Counted from the first letter of the stretch, positions 18,447 through 28,298 are shown. The stretch: 64,000 nt of DNA from Hyphomonas sp. L-53-1-40 (GCF_000682775.1 NZ_AWFI01000016.1:1-64000); one strand, 5' to 3'. A program made the numbers and translations. Notes: generated by a model not told the origin, from the letters alone.

Positions 18447-18704
18447 ATGGCTCAGAAACTGAACATCACGAACATTCCTGCCCGCCGTCCGTTTGGACGT
18501 CGCCGCAAGGTCGACCCGTTCACCGGTCAGAATGCGCAGGAAATCGATTACAAGGACGTGAAACTGCTGCAGCGCTATATCTCTGAAAAAGGGAAAATCG
18601 TGCCCAGCCGCATCACGGCCGTAAACCTCAAGAACCAGCGCAAGCTTGCTCAGGCGATCAAACGCGCCCGCATGCTGGCCCTGCTTCCGTTCGAAGTGAA
18701 GTAA
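18447..18704 (+). CDS. rpsR: 30S ribosomal protein S18
   Basis: Basic 85-residue S18. It has the conserved core [19 protein letters not shown] (33-51) and the C-terminal helix with [24 protein letters not shown] upstream gives the start. It lies 15 nt after rpsF and 12 nt before rplI. It lacks the N-terminal zinc cysteines, so it is the C-minus type. Confidence 0.97.
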   Translation: MAQKLNITNIPARRPFGRRRKVDPFTGQNAQEIDYKDVKLLQRYISEKGKIVPSRITAVNLKNQRKLAQAIKRARMLALLPFEVK

Positions 18705-18716
18705 GGAGACACGAAC

Positions 18717-19304
18717 ATGCAAGTCATCCTTCTTGAACGCATCGAACGCCTCGGCAAAATCGGCGAAGAAGTGAACGTGAAGAACGGGTTCGCCCGGAAC
18801 TTCCTCATCCCTCAGGGCAAAGCCCTGCTCGCCAATGATCGTAACCGGGCTCGCTTCGAGTCTGAGCGCGAAGCCATTGAAGCTCGTAACGCAGAAGCTC
18901 GCGCAAATGCCGAGTCCGAAGCTGAAAAGCTGAACGGCACCGTCTTCACGCTCATTCGCCAAGCTGGCGATACGGGGCAGCTTTACGGGTCGGTTACTGC
19001 TCGCGACGTTGCTGATGCGGCTGAAGCTGCAGGTCACGCCGTGCCACGCTCGGGCGTACGCCTGAACCGTCCGATCAAGGCCATCGGCCTGTACGACGTT
19101 GCAATTCGCCTGCACGCAGAAGTAACTGTCACGGTCCAGGCGAACATCGCCCGCTCCGCTGAAGAGGCTGAACGCCAGGAGAAAGGTGAGGACATCGTTG
19201 CCTCGCTCCAGGCTGCAAACCAGGAGCTCGCTGAAGAGCAGGCCGGCGAACTCGCCGAAGCTGCTGCTGAGCGGGCCGAAGCCGGAGGCGAAGACGAAGA
19301 ATAG
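18717..19304 (+). CDS. rplI: 50S ribosomal protein L9
   Basis: L9 with the N-terminal domain MQVILLERIERLGKIGEEVN and the signature GFARNFLIPQGKAL (23-36), a long linker helix and the C-terminal rRNA-binding domain with GQLYGSVTARDVADA near 87. At 195 residues it is longer than the roughly 150-residue enterobacterial form: an acidic Glu/Ala-rich tail from about residue 145 (EEAERQEKGEDIVASLQAA to the end) is added, as seen in several alphaproteobacteria. A terminator follows. Confidence 0.96.
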   Translation: MQVILLERIERLGKIGEEVNVKNGFARNFLIPQGKALLANDRNRARFESEREAIEARNAEARANAESEAEKLNGTVFTLIRQAGDTGQLYGSVTARDVADAAEAAGHAVPRSGVRLNRPIKAIGLYDVAIRLHAEVTVTVQANIARSAEEAERQEKGEDIVASLQAANQELAEEQAGELAEAAAERAEAGGEDEE

Positions 19305-19325
19305 TCTTCTGCAAATTCGAATTGA

Positions 19326-19360
19326 GGGCCGCAGCTATCCACAGCCGCGGCCCTTTTTTT
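19326..19360 (+). terminator. Rho-independent terminator of rpsF-rpsR-rplI
   Basis: GGGCCGC (19326-19332) pairs perfectly with GCGGCCC (19347-19353) around a 14-nt interior that can extend the stem, and is followed by seven T. It begins 21 nt after the rplI stop. Confidence 0.9.
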
Positions 19361-19438
19361 GTGAAGTGACGGTGAATTGCGCAGCTCAATCCGCATCAAG
19401 GCGATGAATTCGCGTCGCAGGTAAGGTAAAAGAATCGC

Positions 19439-20935
19439 ATGCCTCTAGATGATGCCCCCGCCGCCACAATCGCGCCGCCCCACAATCTGTCGGCGGAAGC
19501 CGCAGTGCTGGGGGCCATCCTGTTCGACAATAACGCCTACCAGCGCGTGGCAGATATCCTGCGGCCCTCAGATTTCTATGCGCCAGCGCATCAGGAGTTG
19601 TTCGACGTGTCGGCAACGATGATTCAGCAGGGCCGCATTGCAGACGGCGTCACGCTGCGCGAGCATTTCGAAAAGGCTGAAAAACTCACTGAAATTGGTG
19701 GCGCCCGGTATTTGGAGCAATTGCTCGACTCAGCTGCCTTTGGCCCGGAAGTCGGCGACTATGCACGGATGATCCGCGACCTTGCCATGCGACGGTCGCT
19801 GGTCGGCATTGGCAGCGAACTGACGGGTCGCGCCTTGAACCCGACTCCGGAAGAAAATGGCGAACGCCAGATCGAACTGGCTGAACGGCAGCTCTTCGAC
19901 CTCGCAGAGCGCGGCTCGTCGGGTCGCGGTTTCACGACCTTCTCCGAAGCCCTGACAGAATCTCTCAAGAACGCTGAAGCTGCGTTCAAGCGCGAAGGCA
20001 AGATTGCCGGCATCCCGACCGTGCTGCGCGATCTCGATGAGAAGCTTGGCGGACTGCACCGATCTGATTTGATCATTTTAGCCGGGCGCCCCTCAATGGG
20101 GAAAACTTCACTTGCAACCAACATTGCCTACAATGCCGCTGCGGCCTATCGCGCAGAAGTACAAGATGACGGCTCGAAGAAGACTGTAGACGGCGCAATT
20201 GTCGGCTTCTTCTCGCTGGAAATGTCAAACGAACAGCTTGCAACGAGGATCATCGCCGAGCGGACTGGCATCACCACCCATCGGATTCGTCAGGGCGATC
20301 TCGACAAGAGCGACTTTGAACGGCTGCGTGAAGCGACCGAAGAGCTTCAGAACCTGCCGCTCTATATCGACGACACAGGCGGTATCTCGATCAGCCAATT
20401 GGCCGCCCGCGCCCGACGCCTGCAGCGCTCTGTCGGGCTCGACATGATCGTGATCGACTATCTGCAGCTGATTACAGTCACCAGCGGCAACGCGAACGCG
20501 AACCGGGTCCAGGAGATTACGCAAATCACGACCTCCCTGAAGGCGCTTGCGAAAGACCTCAACGTACCGATCATCGCGCTGTCGCAGCTTTCACGTGCCG
20601 TAGAACAACGCGACGACAAGCGCCCCCAATTGTCTGACTTGCGGGAATCCGGATCGATTGAGCAGGATGCTGACGTCGTCATGTTCGTCTATCGCGAAGA
20701 ATACTACCTGTCGCGGACCGAGCCCGGCGCCGATCCGAGCGATCCCTCCTCGAACGAAAAATGGAGCCAATGGCGCGAGCGCATGGACCAGGTCTATGGC
20801 AAGGCCGAGGTCATCATCGGCAAGCAACGTCACGGTCCGATTGGCCGCGTAGAACTGGCGTTTGACTCGAACATCACCCGCTTCGGAGATCTCTCCCGCG
20901 ACCAGCAAGGCTATGGAAGCGATTTCGACGAATAG
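19439..20935 (+). CDS. dnaB: Replicative DNA helicase DnaB
   Basis: Hexameric 5'-3' helicase of the replication fork. The 498-residue protein has the N-terminal collar (about 15-125, starting PHNLSAEAAVLGAILFD), Walker A GRPSMGKTSLA with K222, FFSLEMSNEQLATRI near 259, Walker B VIDYLQLI near 339, and the motif SQLSRAVEQRDDKRPQLSDL near 381. A linker insertion (EVQDDGSKKTVDGA near 240) between Walker A and H2 is seen in other alphaproteobacteria. No intein. Downstream of the rplI terminator, so it has its own promoter. Confidence 0.97.
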   Translation: MPLDDAPAATIAPPHNLSAEAAVLGAILFDNNAYQRVADILRPSDFYAPAHQELFDVSATMIQQGRIADGVTLREHFEKAEKLTEIGGARYLEQLLDSAAFGPEVGDYARMIRDLAMRRSLVGIGSELTGRALNPTPEENGERQIELAERQLFDLAERGSSGRGFTTFSEALTESLKNAEAAFKREGKIAGIPTVLRDLDEKLGGLHRSDLIILAGRPSMGKTSLATNIAYNAAAAYRAEVQDDGSKKTVDGAIVGFFSLEMSNEQLATRIIAERTGITTHRIRQGDLDKSDFERLREATEELQNLPLYIDDTGGISISQLAARARRLQRSVGLDMIVIDYLQLITVTSGNANANRVQEITQITTSLKALAKDLNVPIIALSQLSRAVEQRDDKRPQLSDLRESGSIEQDADVVMFVYREEYYLSRTEPGADPSDPSSNEKWSQWRERMDQVYGKAEVIIGKQRHGPIGRVELAFDSNITRFGDLSRDQQGYGSDFDE

Positions 20936-20938
20936 CGA

Positions 20939-21907
20939 CTAAAGCTGGCCCAGCCAGTCCAACAGCAGGCGATTCACCTCTTCAGGCCGTTCCTGCTGAG
21001 TCCAGTGCCCGCACCCCTCAAGCAGTTCAGCGCCGCGCAGATCGCCAAGGCTCTTTTTCATCGCTGCGACCATGTCGCCAGGATACATCTTGAGAACCAG
21101 GTCCTCGGTGCCGCCAATGTACAGAGAAGGTTGAGCGATCACAGTGGAAGAAGGGTGCTCCTGCAGGTACGCATGATCGCGATGCCAGTTGCGATACCGG
21201 TTCAGCGGGCCACGAAACCCGGATTGACGGAACTGGGCATCATAATAGGCAACGTCGTCATCACTGAGCCAGGGTAGTGGCATGTCCGGCTCCGGCAACC
21301 TGTAGAGCAGCGTGTCGCCATGCTTCTTGTCGACCGGCCAGGTCCCCTCGGGCGCATCACCTGAAATCGCGTAATAGAACTTTCGGATCGTTTCTGCGGG
21401 ATCGGCTTCGAGCTCTGCCTCGGGTGGACCTTCATCCTGGAAGTAGACCTGATAGAAAAACAGACCACGCTCAGTGAAGACGGCACGTACCGCGTCGATG
21501 AAGACCACATCGCCCGGCGGCACATAGGGCACTGACAGCCCGGCCACTGCCCGGAACCGGTCGGCATGGAGCCGCGCCGTGTTCCAAGCGATCGGTGCGC
21601 CCCAGTCGTGCCCGACGACAACCGCTGGCGCAGCTGGAGACAAGGCCTCGGCAAGCCCGGCAATATCTGCCGTCAGGCTTTCCATATCGTAAGCTTCGAC
21701 CGCGTCAGGCCGATCAGACCCACCATAACCACGCACATCCGGCGCGGCCACGCTGTAACCTGCCTCGGACAATGCCTTGATCTGGTGGCGCCAAGAATAC
21801 CAACTCTCAGGAAACCCATGCACGAGAACGACCAACGGCCCTTCCCCCGCCAGCGCTACGCGCAAGCGGAGTCCGTTCGTTTCGATCATCCTCAACTCAG
21901 GGGTCAT
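20939..21907 (-). CDS. Alpha/beta hydrolase, epoxide hydrolase-like
   Basis: The 322-residue protein has the HGFPESW oxyanion motif (30-36), GGSDRP (62-67), the nucleophile Asp101 in VGHDWGAPIAW, typical of epoxide hydrolases and haloalkane dehalogenases, a lid domain with tyrosines, and the final His in EGCGHWTQQERP. An aspartate nucleophile with HGxP favours epoxide hydrolase. It follows a crotonase-like gene by 7 nt, hinting at one catabolic unit. Natural substrate unknown. Confidence 0.82.
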   Translation of the reverse strand: MTPELRMIETNGLRLRVALAGEGPLVVLVHGFPESWYSWRHQIKALSEAGYSVAAPDVRGYGGSDRPDAVEAYDMESLTADIAGLAEALSPAAPAVVVGHDWGAPIAWNTARLHADRFRAVAGLSVPYVPPGDVVFIDAVRAVFTERGLFFYQVYFQDEGPPEAELEADPAETIRKFYYAISGDAPEGTWPVDKKHGDTLLYRLPEPDMPLPWLSDDDVAYYDAQFRQSGFRGPLNRYRNWHRDHAYLQEHPSSTVIAQPSLYIGGTEDLVLKMYPGDMVAAMKKSLGDLRGAELLEGCGHWTQQERPEEVNRLLLDWLGQL

Positions 21908-21914
21908 TGCCGGA

Positions 21915-22826
21915 TCAGTCCTTGCCGCCGATCCATTTGAACTCCGGCTCGTCCCACCACGGATAAAAGTTCGGCATGCCATCCGAGACCTTGACCGGAT
22001 AGACCGGCTTGCGCTTCTCTAGGAAGCTCATCACGCCTTCCTTGGCGTCTTGCGTTTTGCCGCGGGAGTAGATCGCCGCAGAATCCACGATGTGCGCTTC
22101 CATCGGATGGCTTGCGCCCAGCATGCGCCACATCATCTGACGAGTCAGGCTGGTTGATACAGCGGCTGTATTGTCCGCGATCTCTCTCGCCATGGCGCGC
22201 GCCACATCCATCAGCTCAGATTGCGGATGGACCGACCGTACCAGCCCGCCATCCTTTGCTTCCTGTGCCGGGAAGACGCGGCCGGAATAACACCATTCCA
22301 ATGCCTGCGAGATGCCGACCAGACGCGGCAGGAACCAGCTGGAAGCCGCCTCCGGATTGATGCCCCGCCGATTGAACACAAATCCAAAGCGCGCATTGTC
22401 TGATGCAATGCGAATATCCATTGGCAGCTGCATCGTCACGCCAATACCCACGGCTGCGCCATTGATCGCGCCGATCACTGGCTTCAGGCTGTCGAAGATA
22501 CGCAGTGTCACACGGCCACCACCATCGCGCTGGATATCCACATCGTCGGTCCGGCCAACTTCGCCACCTTCGGCGCGCTTGTCATAGTCGAACGTTTTGG
22601 CACCTTCGGAGAGGTCTGCCCCGGCGCAGAACGCCCGATCGCCCGAGCCGGTCACGATGACGACACGCACATTGTCGTCGGCATCCGTGATATCGAACGC
22701 CTCAATCATTTCGTACATCATCTTGCCGGTAAAGGCGTTCATCTTGGCTGGGCGATTCAGCGTAAGGGTCGCGATACCGTCTTCAATATCGAGGGTGATC
22801 TGTTCAAATTCTTTCGGCTGCGCCAC
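21915..22826 (-). CDS. Crotonase-family protein lacking the hydratase glutamates
   Basis: A 303-residue member of the enoyl-CoA hydratase/isomerase family starting at GTG 22826 with GGGAGG 8-9 nt upstream. First oxyanion segment is GDRAFCAGADLSEGAKTFDY near 61; second is GAINGAAVGIGVTMQLPMDI near 115. At the places of the two hydratase glutamates it has Thr (GVTMQ) and a FVFNRRGINPEA stretch, so simple enoyl hydration is unlikely; isomerase, thioesterase or another crotonase reaction fits better. The C-terminus (YPWWDEPEFKWIGGKD) is longer than in the 7.7-kb homologue. It is upstream of the hydrolase in the same direction. Confidence 0.8.
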   Translation of the reverse strand: MAQPKEFEQITLDIEDGIATLTLNRPAKMNAFTGKMMYEMIEAFDITDADDNVRVVIVTGSGDRAFCAGADLSEGAKTFDYDKRAEGGEVGRTDDVDIQRDGGGRVTLRIFDSLKPVIGAINGAAVGIGVTMQLPMDIRIASDNARFGFVFNRRGINPEAASSWFLPRLVGISQALEWCYSGRVFPAQEAKDGGLVRSVHPQSELMDVARAMAREIADNTAAVSTSLTRQMMWRMLGASHPMEAHIVDSAAIYSRGKTQDAKEGVMSFLEKRKPVYPVKVSDGMPNFYPWWDEPEFKWIGGKD

Positions 22827-22975
22827 GGCTGGCCTCCCTTGTGATGATTTTCCGGGCCCAAGCTGCCTGTGCCTCAGCATTCGTCAAGACTTACCCGGCG
22901 GCATTCAGCCCAATGCTTGACCTTGCCGCAGGCTCGGCTCGATAAACTAGTCCTCGAATTCAAAGGATCTTCACG

Positions 22976-24277
22976 ATGAAACTGACAGCCCTGCTAACCG
23001 GTGCGTCCATCGCGCTGCTTTCCCTGCCGGCCACGGCTGAGACCCTTTATCTTACGGCTGGCAAGTTTGTGGATCCAGTGACCGCGGAAACTGTGAATCG
23101 GCCAGTCTTCGTCATTGAAGATGGGGTGATCACGGCGCGCGGCACTGCAAACGAGTTACGCAAACCGTCAGGTTCCACATCTGTTGATCTGAAGGATGCG
23201 ACATTGGTGCCCGGTTTCATCGACATGCACACCCACCTGACCTCGGATCCCGAAGATCCGGCCTATTTCTCGCTGAGCTTTTCAGATGAGCGCCAAGCTA
23301 TCACAGGCGTCAAAAATGCTCGCAGGACCTTGCTCGCGGGGTTCACCACGGTGCGGAATGTCGGCGCTTCCAGCTATAGCGACGTCGCCCTTCGGGACGC
23401 GATCAATGAAGGCGATGTCCCCGGCCCGCGCATGTATGTTTCCGGGCCTCCGGTCGGGATTCTGGGCGGACATTGCTCGGACACCAATCTCTTGCCATCC
23501 GAGTATGATGTCGCGGGCGAGAACGTTGCCACAGGCCCATGGGAAATGCGGGAAAAAGTTCGCCGGAATATCAAATACGGCGTTGACCTGATCAAGACCT
23601 GCTCCACGGGCGGCGTGTTTTCGAAAGGCACCAGCCTTGGCGCCGCTCAGGGCACGCTGGAAGAACTGACGGCCATCGCCGAGGAAGCCCATGCACGCGG
23701 GATCAGGGTCGCCTCCCATGCGCATGGCACGATCGGTATCAAGAACGCGATCCTCGCGGGGATCGACACAATCGAGCATGCGAGCATCCTCGACGAAGAC
23801 ACGATCCGTCTCGCCAAGGAAAACGGCACCTATCTGTCCATGGACATCTACAACACCGAATACACGCTCGCTGAAGGCAAGAAGAACGGCGTGCTGGAAG
23901 AATCTCTCGCGAAAGAACGGGCGATCTCGAAAATTCAGAGAGACAGCTTCACCGCGGCGGTGAAAGCCGGGGTCAAGGTCGTGTTCGGCTCGGATTCGGG
24001 CGTCTATCCGCACGGGGACAATGCCAATCAGTTCTCTCGCATGGTCAATCTCGGCATGACGCCGATGCAGGCCATCCAGGCTGCGACCAGCCTGTCGGCC
24101 GAAGCACTCGGCAAAACAGGAGAACTCGGATGCAGCGACGTCGGTTGTCGTGCTGACTTTGTCGCCGTGGACTCCGATCCGCTTGCCGATATTTCCGCAT
24201 TGGAGGACGTGGATTTCGTCATGAAGGACGGCACGGTCTACAAGCGCGACGGCAAACCTCAGGCTGGCGTCTACTGA
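22976..24277 (+). CDS. Exported metal-dependent amidohydrolase (Xaa-Pro/Xaa-Arg dipeptidase type)
   Basis: Amidohydrolase superfamily enzyme with an N-terminal signal peptide (about 1-21, cleaved after ATA-E). Metal ligands are visible: HTH in GFIDMHTHLTSD near 83, the Lys to be carboxylated in DLIKTCSTGGV near 205, His in SHAHGTI near 249, EHAS near 269, and Asp in VVFGSDSGVYPHGDN near 341. The Lys-centred binuclear pattern matches the dipeptidase group described for Caulobacter proteins Cc2672 and relatives, so hydrolysis of N-acyl amino acids or dipeptides in the periplasm is likely. Monocistronic by spacing. Confidence 0.85.
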   Translation: MKLTALLTGASIALLSLPATAETLYLTAGKFVDPVTAETVNRPVFVIEDGVITARGTANELRKPSGSTSVDLKDATLVPGFIDMHTHLTSDPEDPAYFSLSFSDERQAITGVKNARRTLLAGFTTVRNVGASSYSDVALRDAINEGDVPGPRMYVSGPPVGILGGHCSDTNLLPSEYDVAGENVATGPWEMREKVRRNIKYGVDLIKTCSTGGVFSKGTSLGAAQGTLEELTAIAEEAHARGIRVASHAHGTIGIKNAILAGIDTIEHASILDEDTIRLAKENGTYLSMDIYNTEYTLAEGKKNGVLEESLAKERAISKIQRDSFTAAVKAGVKVVFGSDSGVYPHGDNANQFSRMVNLGMTPMQAIQAATSLSAEALGKTGELGCSDVGCRADFVAVDSDPLADISALEDVDFVMKDGTVYKRDGKPQAGVY

Positions 24278-24398
24278 CCCAACCCCGTTTATGAAACCAA
24301 CTGACTCGTCTACAAACAAGCTAGGTCACAGACGGGTGACGAGGGCGCCATCGAAGGCGCAGTTCAACTGATACTTTCAAGGATGGTAACCCCACACG

Positions 24399-25328
24399 AT
24401 GGAATTCAACCCCCTGCCCGCCGTAACAACCTTCGCCGCGCCAATATTCATCCTGTCAGTTGCGCTGGAATGGTGGGCGGTGAAGTCCGGGCGTGCTGCG
24501 GGGAGATATGACACCAAGGATGCACTCGCTTCCCTCACAATGGGGCTGGGCAATGTCGTCATCAATACACTCACTGGGACACTCGCCGTCTGGATGATGC
24601 TGATCGCCTGGCCATTCCGGGTTTTCACGCTCCCGTTCACGGCCGTGTCAGCCATTATCGGCTTCGTCCTTTATGACTTCATCTATTACTGGAAACACCG
24701 TTTCGCACATCGTGCCCGATGGTGGTGGATGGAGCATGTAACGCACCATTCCTCTACGCACTACAATTTGACCACCGCACTACGTCAGCCCTGGTTTGGC
24801 CCACTGACCGGACTTATCTGGATCGGCCTGCCCATGGTCGTCATCGGCTTTCATCCCTATGTCATATTCTTCGTGGGTGGCCTGAACCTGCTTTACCAGT
24901 TCTGGATTCATACTGAAGCGATCGACCGGATGCCACGCTGGTTTGAAGCAGTGTTCAATACGCCCAGTCACCACCGGGTTCACCACGCGACCAATGCCAG
25001 GTATCTCGACACAAATTTTGCCGGCGTGTTCATCATCTGGGACAAGATGTTCGGGACTTTCGTGCCGGAATTGGAGAACGAAAAGCCAATCTATGGCGTT
25101 GTGAAGCCCCTGAACAACTACAATCCTTTCGTCATCGCGTTTCACGAATTCTTCGCGATCCTGAAGGATTGCGCCTCCGACGGGCTTCGCCCTCATCGCT
25201 GGATCGGACGCCTGGTAAGCGAACCCGGCTGGTGCCCGGAAGGCAATCACAATCGCTCGACTGAACTCAAACACGCCTATCTGCAGGAAAATCCCGAGAA
25301 ACGCGGAACACCAGGCTTTCCCGAATAA
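24399..25328 (+). CDS. Sterol desaturase/fatty acid hydroxylase family membrane protein
   Basis: Integral membrane di-iron enzyme, 309 residues. Membrane spans cover about 5-25, 45-75 and 80-100. The three histidine clusters that bind iron are in order: WKHRFAHR (about 97-104), EHVTHHSSTHYN (113-124) and TPSHHRVHHATN (189-200). The family hydroxylates or desaturates sterols, carotenoids or fatty acids; which one cannot be told. It stands 109 nt before the acyl-CoA synthetase gene in the same direction, which could supply or use the lipid. Confidence 0.86.
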   Translation: MEFNPLPAVTTFAAPIFILSVALEWWAVKSGRAAGRYDTKDALASLTMGLGNVVINTLTGTLAVWMMLIAWPFRVFTLPFTAVSAIIGFVLYDFIYYWKHRFAHRARWWWMEHVTHHSSTHYNLTTALRQPWFGPLTGLIWIGLPMVVIGFHPYVIFFVGGLNLLYQFWIHTEAIDRMPRWFEAVFNTPSHHRVHHATNARYLDTNFAGVFIIWDKMFGTFVPELENEKPIYGVVKPLNNYNPFVIAFHEFFAILKDCASDGLRPHRWIGRLVSEPGWCPEGNHNRSTELKHAYLQENPEKRGTPGFPE

Positions 25329-25437
25329 ACCCGGCTGACGCGACGTTGCCCGTGGACGAATGCGAATGTCCCGCTAGAAACGCCTCCAGACCGTCGAGCG
25401 CGCTCACCAGAAGCGCTGCCGATATCAGGAGGAAAAT

Positions 25438-26985
25438 ATGCATCCCTGCCACCACGCGAAGACCCATCCTGACAAGGCCGCCTATATCATGGCTGCCTCC
25501 GGAGAAACCGTAACCTTCAAACAACTGGATGAACGATCAAACCAGATTGCGCACGCATTTCGCGACGCCGGCCTGAATCCCGGCGACACAATCGCGCTTT
25601 TCGCAGAGAATTCGGCGCGCTATTTCGAGATTTGTTGGGCCGCTCAACGCTCAGGCCTGTATTTTGTGTGCGTATCGTCACGCCTGACTGCGCCTGAAGT
25701 AAAATATATCATCGAGGATTCCGGCAGCTCCCTCCTGATCGCCAGCGCCGGAAAAAGCGATATCGCAAAGCAAGCGAAACAACTGGTCGGCATTGATCAG
25801 TTCTGGTCCATTGATGGTGACATCGAAGGTTTCCAGCGGTTGGAGACTCTTCAATCGGCCTTTCCAGTGACGCCCATCGCGGACGAGATGGCCGGTACGG
25901 ACATGCTGTATTCCTCCGGGACAACGGGAAGACCGAAAGGCATTCGTCCGCCACTCGAGCGGGATATGCCTATCGATGCTGACAATGTCCTGCTTCAGAT
26001 TACACGAGGAATGGCAGCTGCAGGACCAGACAGCGTCTATCTTTCACCAGCTCCACTCTATCATGCTGCCCCGCTCCGCTGGTGCATGACGTTCACACGC
26101 CTTGGCGCCACGCTGGTGGTGATGGAAAAGTTCGATCCAGAAGCCTTTCTTGATTGCGTGCAGGCTCACAAGACGACCCATGTTCAGATGGTCCCAACCA
26201 TGTTCGTAAAGCTTCTGAAACTTCCGGAGGACGTCCGAAAATCCTACGACGTCACAAGCTTGAAATTCGTAATTCACGCAGCCGCGCCGTGTCCGATCCC
26301 TGTAAAAGAGCAGATGATCGAATGGTGGGGGCCGATCATCGATGAGTACTATGCAGGCTCGGAAGGCAACGGCATGACATGGGCCAAGAGCGCCGAATGG
26401 CTCGAGCACAAAGGTACGGTGGGGCGCGCTATTTTCGGCGAACTTCATGTCTGCGATGAAAACGGGGATGAAGTGCCGGTTGGCAGTGAAGGCCAGATCT
26501 ACTTCGGTGGCACCACCCCGCCAAACTATCACAATGATCCTGAGAAAAATGCTTCTGCACTTAATCCAAAACATCCCGATTGGTCGTCTCTCGGCGATGT
26601 TGGCAAAGTCGACGAAGATGGCTTTCTGTACCTGACCGACCGCAAGGCCTTCATGATCATATCAGGCGGCGTGAATATCTATCCGCAAGAAGCGGAGAAT
26701 GTCCTGATCACTCATCCCAAGGTCGCCGATGTTGCGGTCATAGGGGTGCCCGACGAAGAATTCGGAGAATCTGTAAAGGCCATCGTCCAGCCAATGCCGG
26801 GGATAGCCCCATCAGATGAGCTTGCCGCGGAACTGCTTGAATTCTGCCGAGGCGAGCTGTCAAAGATCAAATGCCCCAAAAGTCTGGATTTCGACCTCGA
26901 GCTGCCCCGGCATCCGACCGGAAAACTGTATAAGCGACTGATCCGTGACCGTTATTGGGGCAAAAAAGAAAGTCGCATCGTTTAG
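25438..26985 (+). CDS. AMP-dependent acyl-CoA synthetase
   Basis: Activates a carboxylic acid to its CoA thioester via an acyl-adenylate. The 515-residue protein has the P-loop-like motif DMLYSSGTTGRPKGI near 159, the core EYYAGSEGNGMTWA near 304, YLTDRKAFMIISGGVNIYPQ near 398, and the C-terminal catalytic Lys in RHPTGKLYKRLI near 498. A strong CAGGAGG precedes the ATG. Its specificity is not evident. Neighbours are a lipid hydroxylase-type gene before and a class V PLP enzyme 57 nt after. Confidence 0.9.
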   Translation: MHPCHHAKTHPDKAAYIMAASGETVTFKQLDERSNQIAHAFRDAGLNPGDTIALFAENSARYFEICWAAQRSGLYFVCVSSRLTAPEVKYIIEDSGSSLLIASAGKSDIAKQAKQLVGIDQFWSIDGDIEGFQRLETLQSAFPVTPIADEMAGTDMLYSSGTTGRPKGIRPPLERDMPIDADNVLLQITRGMAAAGPDSVYLSPAPLYHAAPLRWCMTFTRLGATLVVMEKFDPEAFLDCVQAHKTTHVQMVPTMFVKLLKLPEDVRKSYDVTSLKFVIHAAAPCPIPVKEQMIEWWGPIIDEYYAGSEGNGMTWAKSAEWLEHKGTVGRAIFGELHVCDENGDEVPVGSEGQIYFGGTTPPNYHNDPEKNASALNPKHPDWSSLGDVGKVDEDGFLYLTDRKAFMIISGGVNIYPQEAENVLITHPKVADVAVIGVPDEEFGESVKAIVQPMPGIAPSDELAAELLEFCRGELSKIKCPKSLDFDLELPRHPTGKLYKRLIRDRYWGKKESRIV

Positions 26986-27042
26986 GCTGAGCAGAATATG
27001 GAGGCGCTTCCCCTCATTTTTCTTTCACGCTAGGGAAGAAAT

Positions 27043-28188
27043 ATGAGCGTCATTCCAAACCAGCGCCATTTGTTCGATATCCCGGACGATGTTGCCTATT
27101 TCAACACAGCAACGATGGGACCGATGACGACAGCCTCGGTCGAAGCCGGTAAAGCCGGACTGGCCCGGAAGCTGCGGCCCTGGTCTATTCAGGACACAGA
27201 CTTCTTTGCGGATACTGCGCGCCTCCGTCCCCTACTGGCCCAGTTAATCCATGCTGACACCGACGGCATCGCCTTTGTCCCATCTGTGAGTTACGCGCTA
27301 GCCACGGCTGCCGCCAACATAAGCTTGGCAGAAGGTCAGGAAATTCTTGTCTTGGAGGACCAGTTTCCCTCGAATGTTTACGTGTGGCGCGCCTTGGCGG
27401 AGTCTACCGGCGCCCAGCTGAAAACCATCACCCGCACGGGCAGTTCGACTCTGTCCGACTGTCTTCTCAACGAAATCGGGCCCAATACCGGACTTGTGGC
27501 TTGCGCTCATATTCGCTGGACCGACGGTGCATTGGTCGATGTCGCGGCGGTCGGCAAAAAATGCCGGAATTATGGGGCCGCCTTCGTGCTGGACCTGACC
27601 CAAAGCTGCGGTGCACTGGATTTCAATACGCAAAATGTTCAACCCGACTTCGTGGCAGTCGCCGGTTACAAATGGCTGCTCGGTCCCTATGCGACCGGCT
27701 TCCTATATGCGGCCCCAAAACATAGATCGGGCCGTCCATTGGAGCAGAATTGGATCAACCGGAAAGGCGCCTCCAATTTCGCGAGGTTGATTGACTATTC
27801 TGACGAATTCGGAGCCGGGGCCGAACGGTTTGACATGGGGGAGCGTTCGAATTTCGCACTACTTCCAGCCTTCGAAAGCGCCGTTCGCACAATTCTGGAT
27901 TGGGGCGTCGAAAACGTGGAGCGCACGCTTCGCGCCCGCAATGCCGACCTGTCGCAAAGGCTCAATTCAGTTGGAGTGTTGTGCCCTCCAGAGGCCGAGC
28001 GCGGCCCCCACTATCTCTGCCCCTTACTGCCGGACTCTGCGCCCGAAGACCTGACGGCACGCCTGAAGGCCGAAGGAATTTTTGTGTCTTGCCGAGGCGA
28101 CCGGTTGCGCATCACTCAGCACCTCTTCACGAATGACAAAGACACCAACCGGCTCGTGGAACGCCTCGCTTATTTCCTCCGATCCTGA
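27043..28188 (+). CDS. Aminotransferase class V-fold PLP enzyme
   Basis: PLP-dependent enzyme of the class V group (cysteine desulfurase, kynureninase and isopenicillin-epimerase-like). In the 381-residue protein the cofactor lysine is K210 in VAVAGYKWLLGPYATGF and D184 in FVLDLTQSCGAL is the pyridine-nitrogen Asp. No catalytic loop Cys typical of desulfurases is apparent, so an aminotransferase, lyase or racemase role is more likely. Start MSVIPNQRHLFDIPDDVAYF follows AGGGAAG. Possibly in one unit with the acyl-CoA synthetase. Confidence 0.83.
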   Translation: MSVIPNQRHLFDIPDDVAYFNTATMGPMTTASVEAGKAGLARKLRPWSIQDTDFFADTARLRPLLAQLIHADTDGIAFVPSVSYALATAAANISLAEGQEILVLEDQFPSNVYVWRALAESTGAQLKTITRTGSSTLSDCLLNEIGPNTGLVACAHIRWTDGALVDVAAVGKKCRNYGAAFVLDLTQSCGALDFNTQNVQPDFVAVAGYKWLLGPYATGFLYAAPKHRSGRPLEQNWINRKGASNFARLIDYSDEFGAGAERFDMGERSNFALLPAFESAVRTILDWGVENVERTLRARNADLSQRLNSVGVLCPPEAERGPHYLCPLLPDSAPEDLTARLKAEGIFVSCRGDRLRITQHLFTNDKDTNRLVERLAYFLRS

Positions 28189-28298
28189 GCAGCTCAGCCG
28201 GTACCTGCTCTGCTACAATCTGCACTTGCCGCTCGGTCAAGCTTGCCGAGACGTCAATCGCACGCCAAAACAGGGAAAATTTCTAATTGGAGGAAAAC

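Noticed and set aside
23282-24319. Minus-strand open frame of 345 codons opposite the amidohydrolase
   Set aside because: Antisense to a complete amidohydrolase; the composition (Arg/Asp-rich) is that of a shadow frame and no motif is present.
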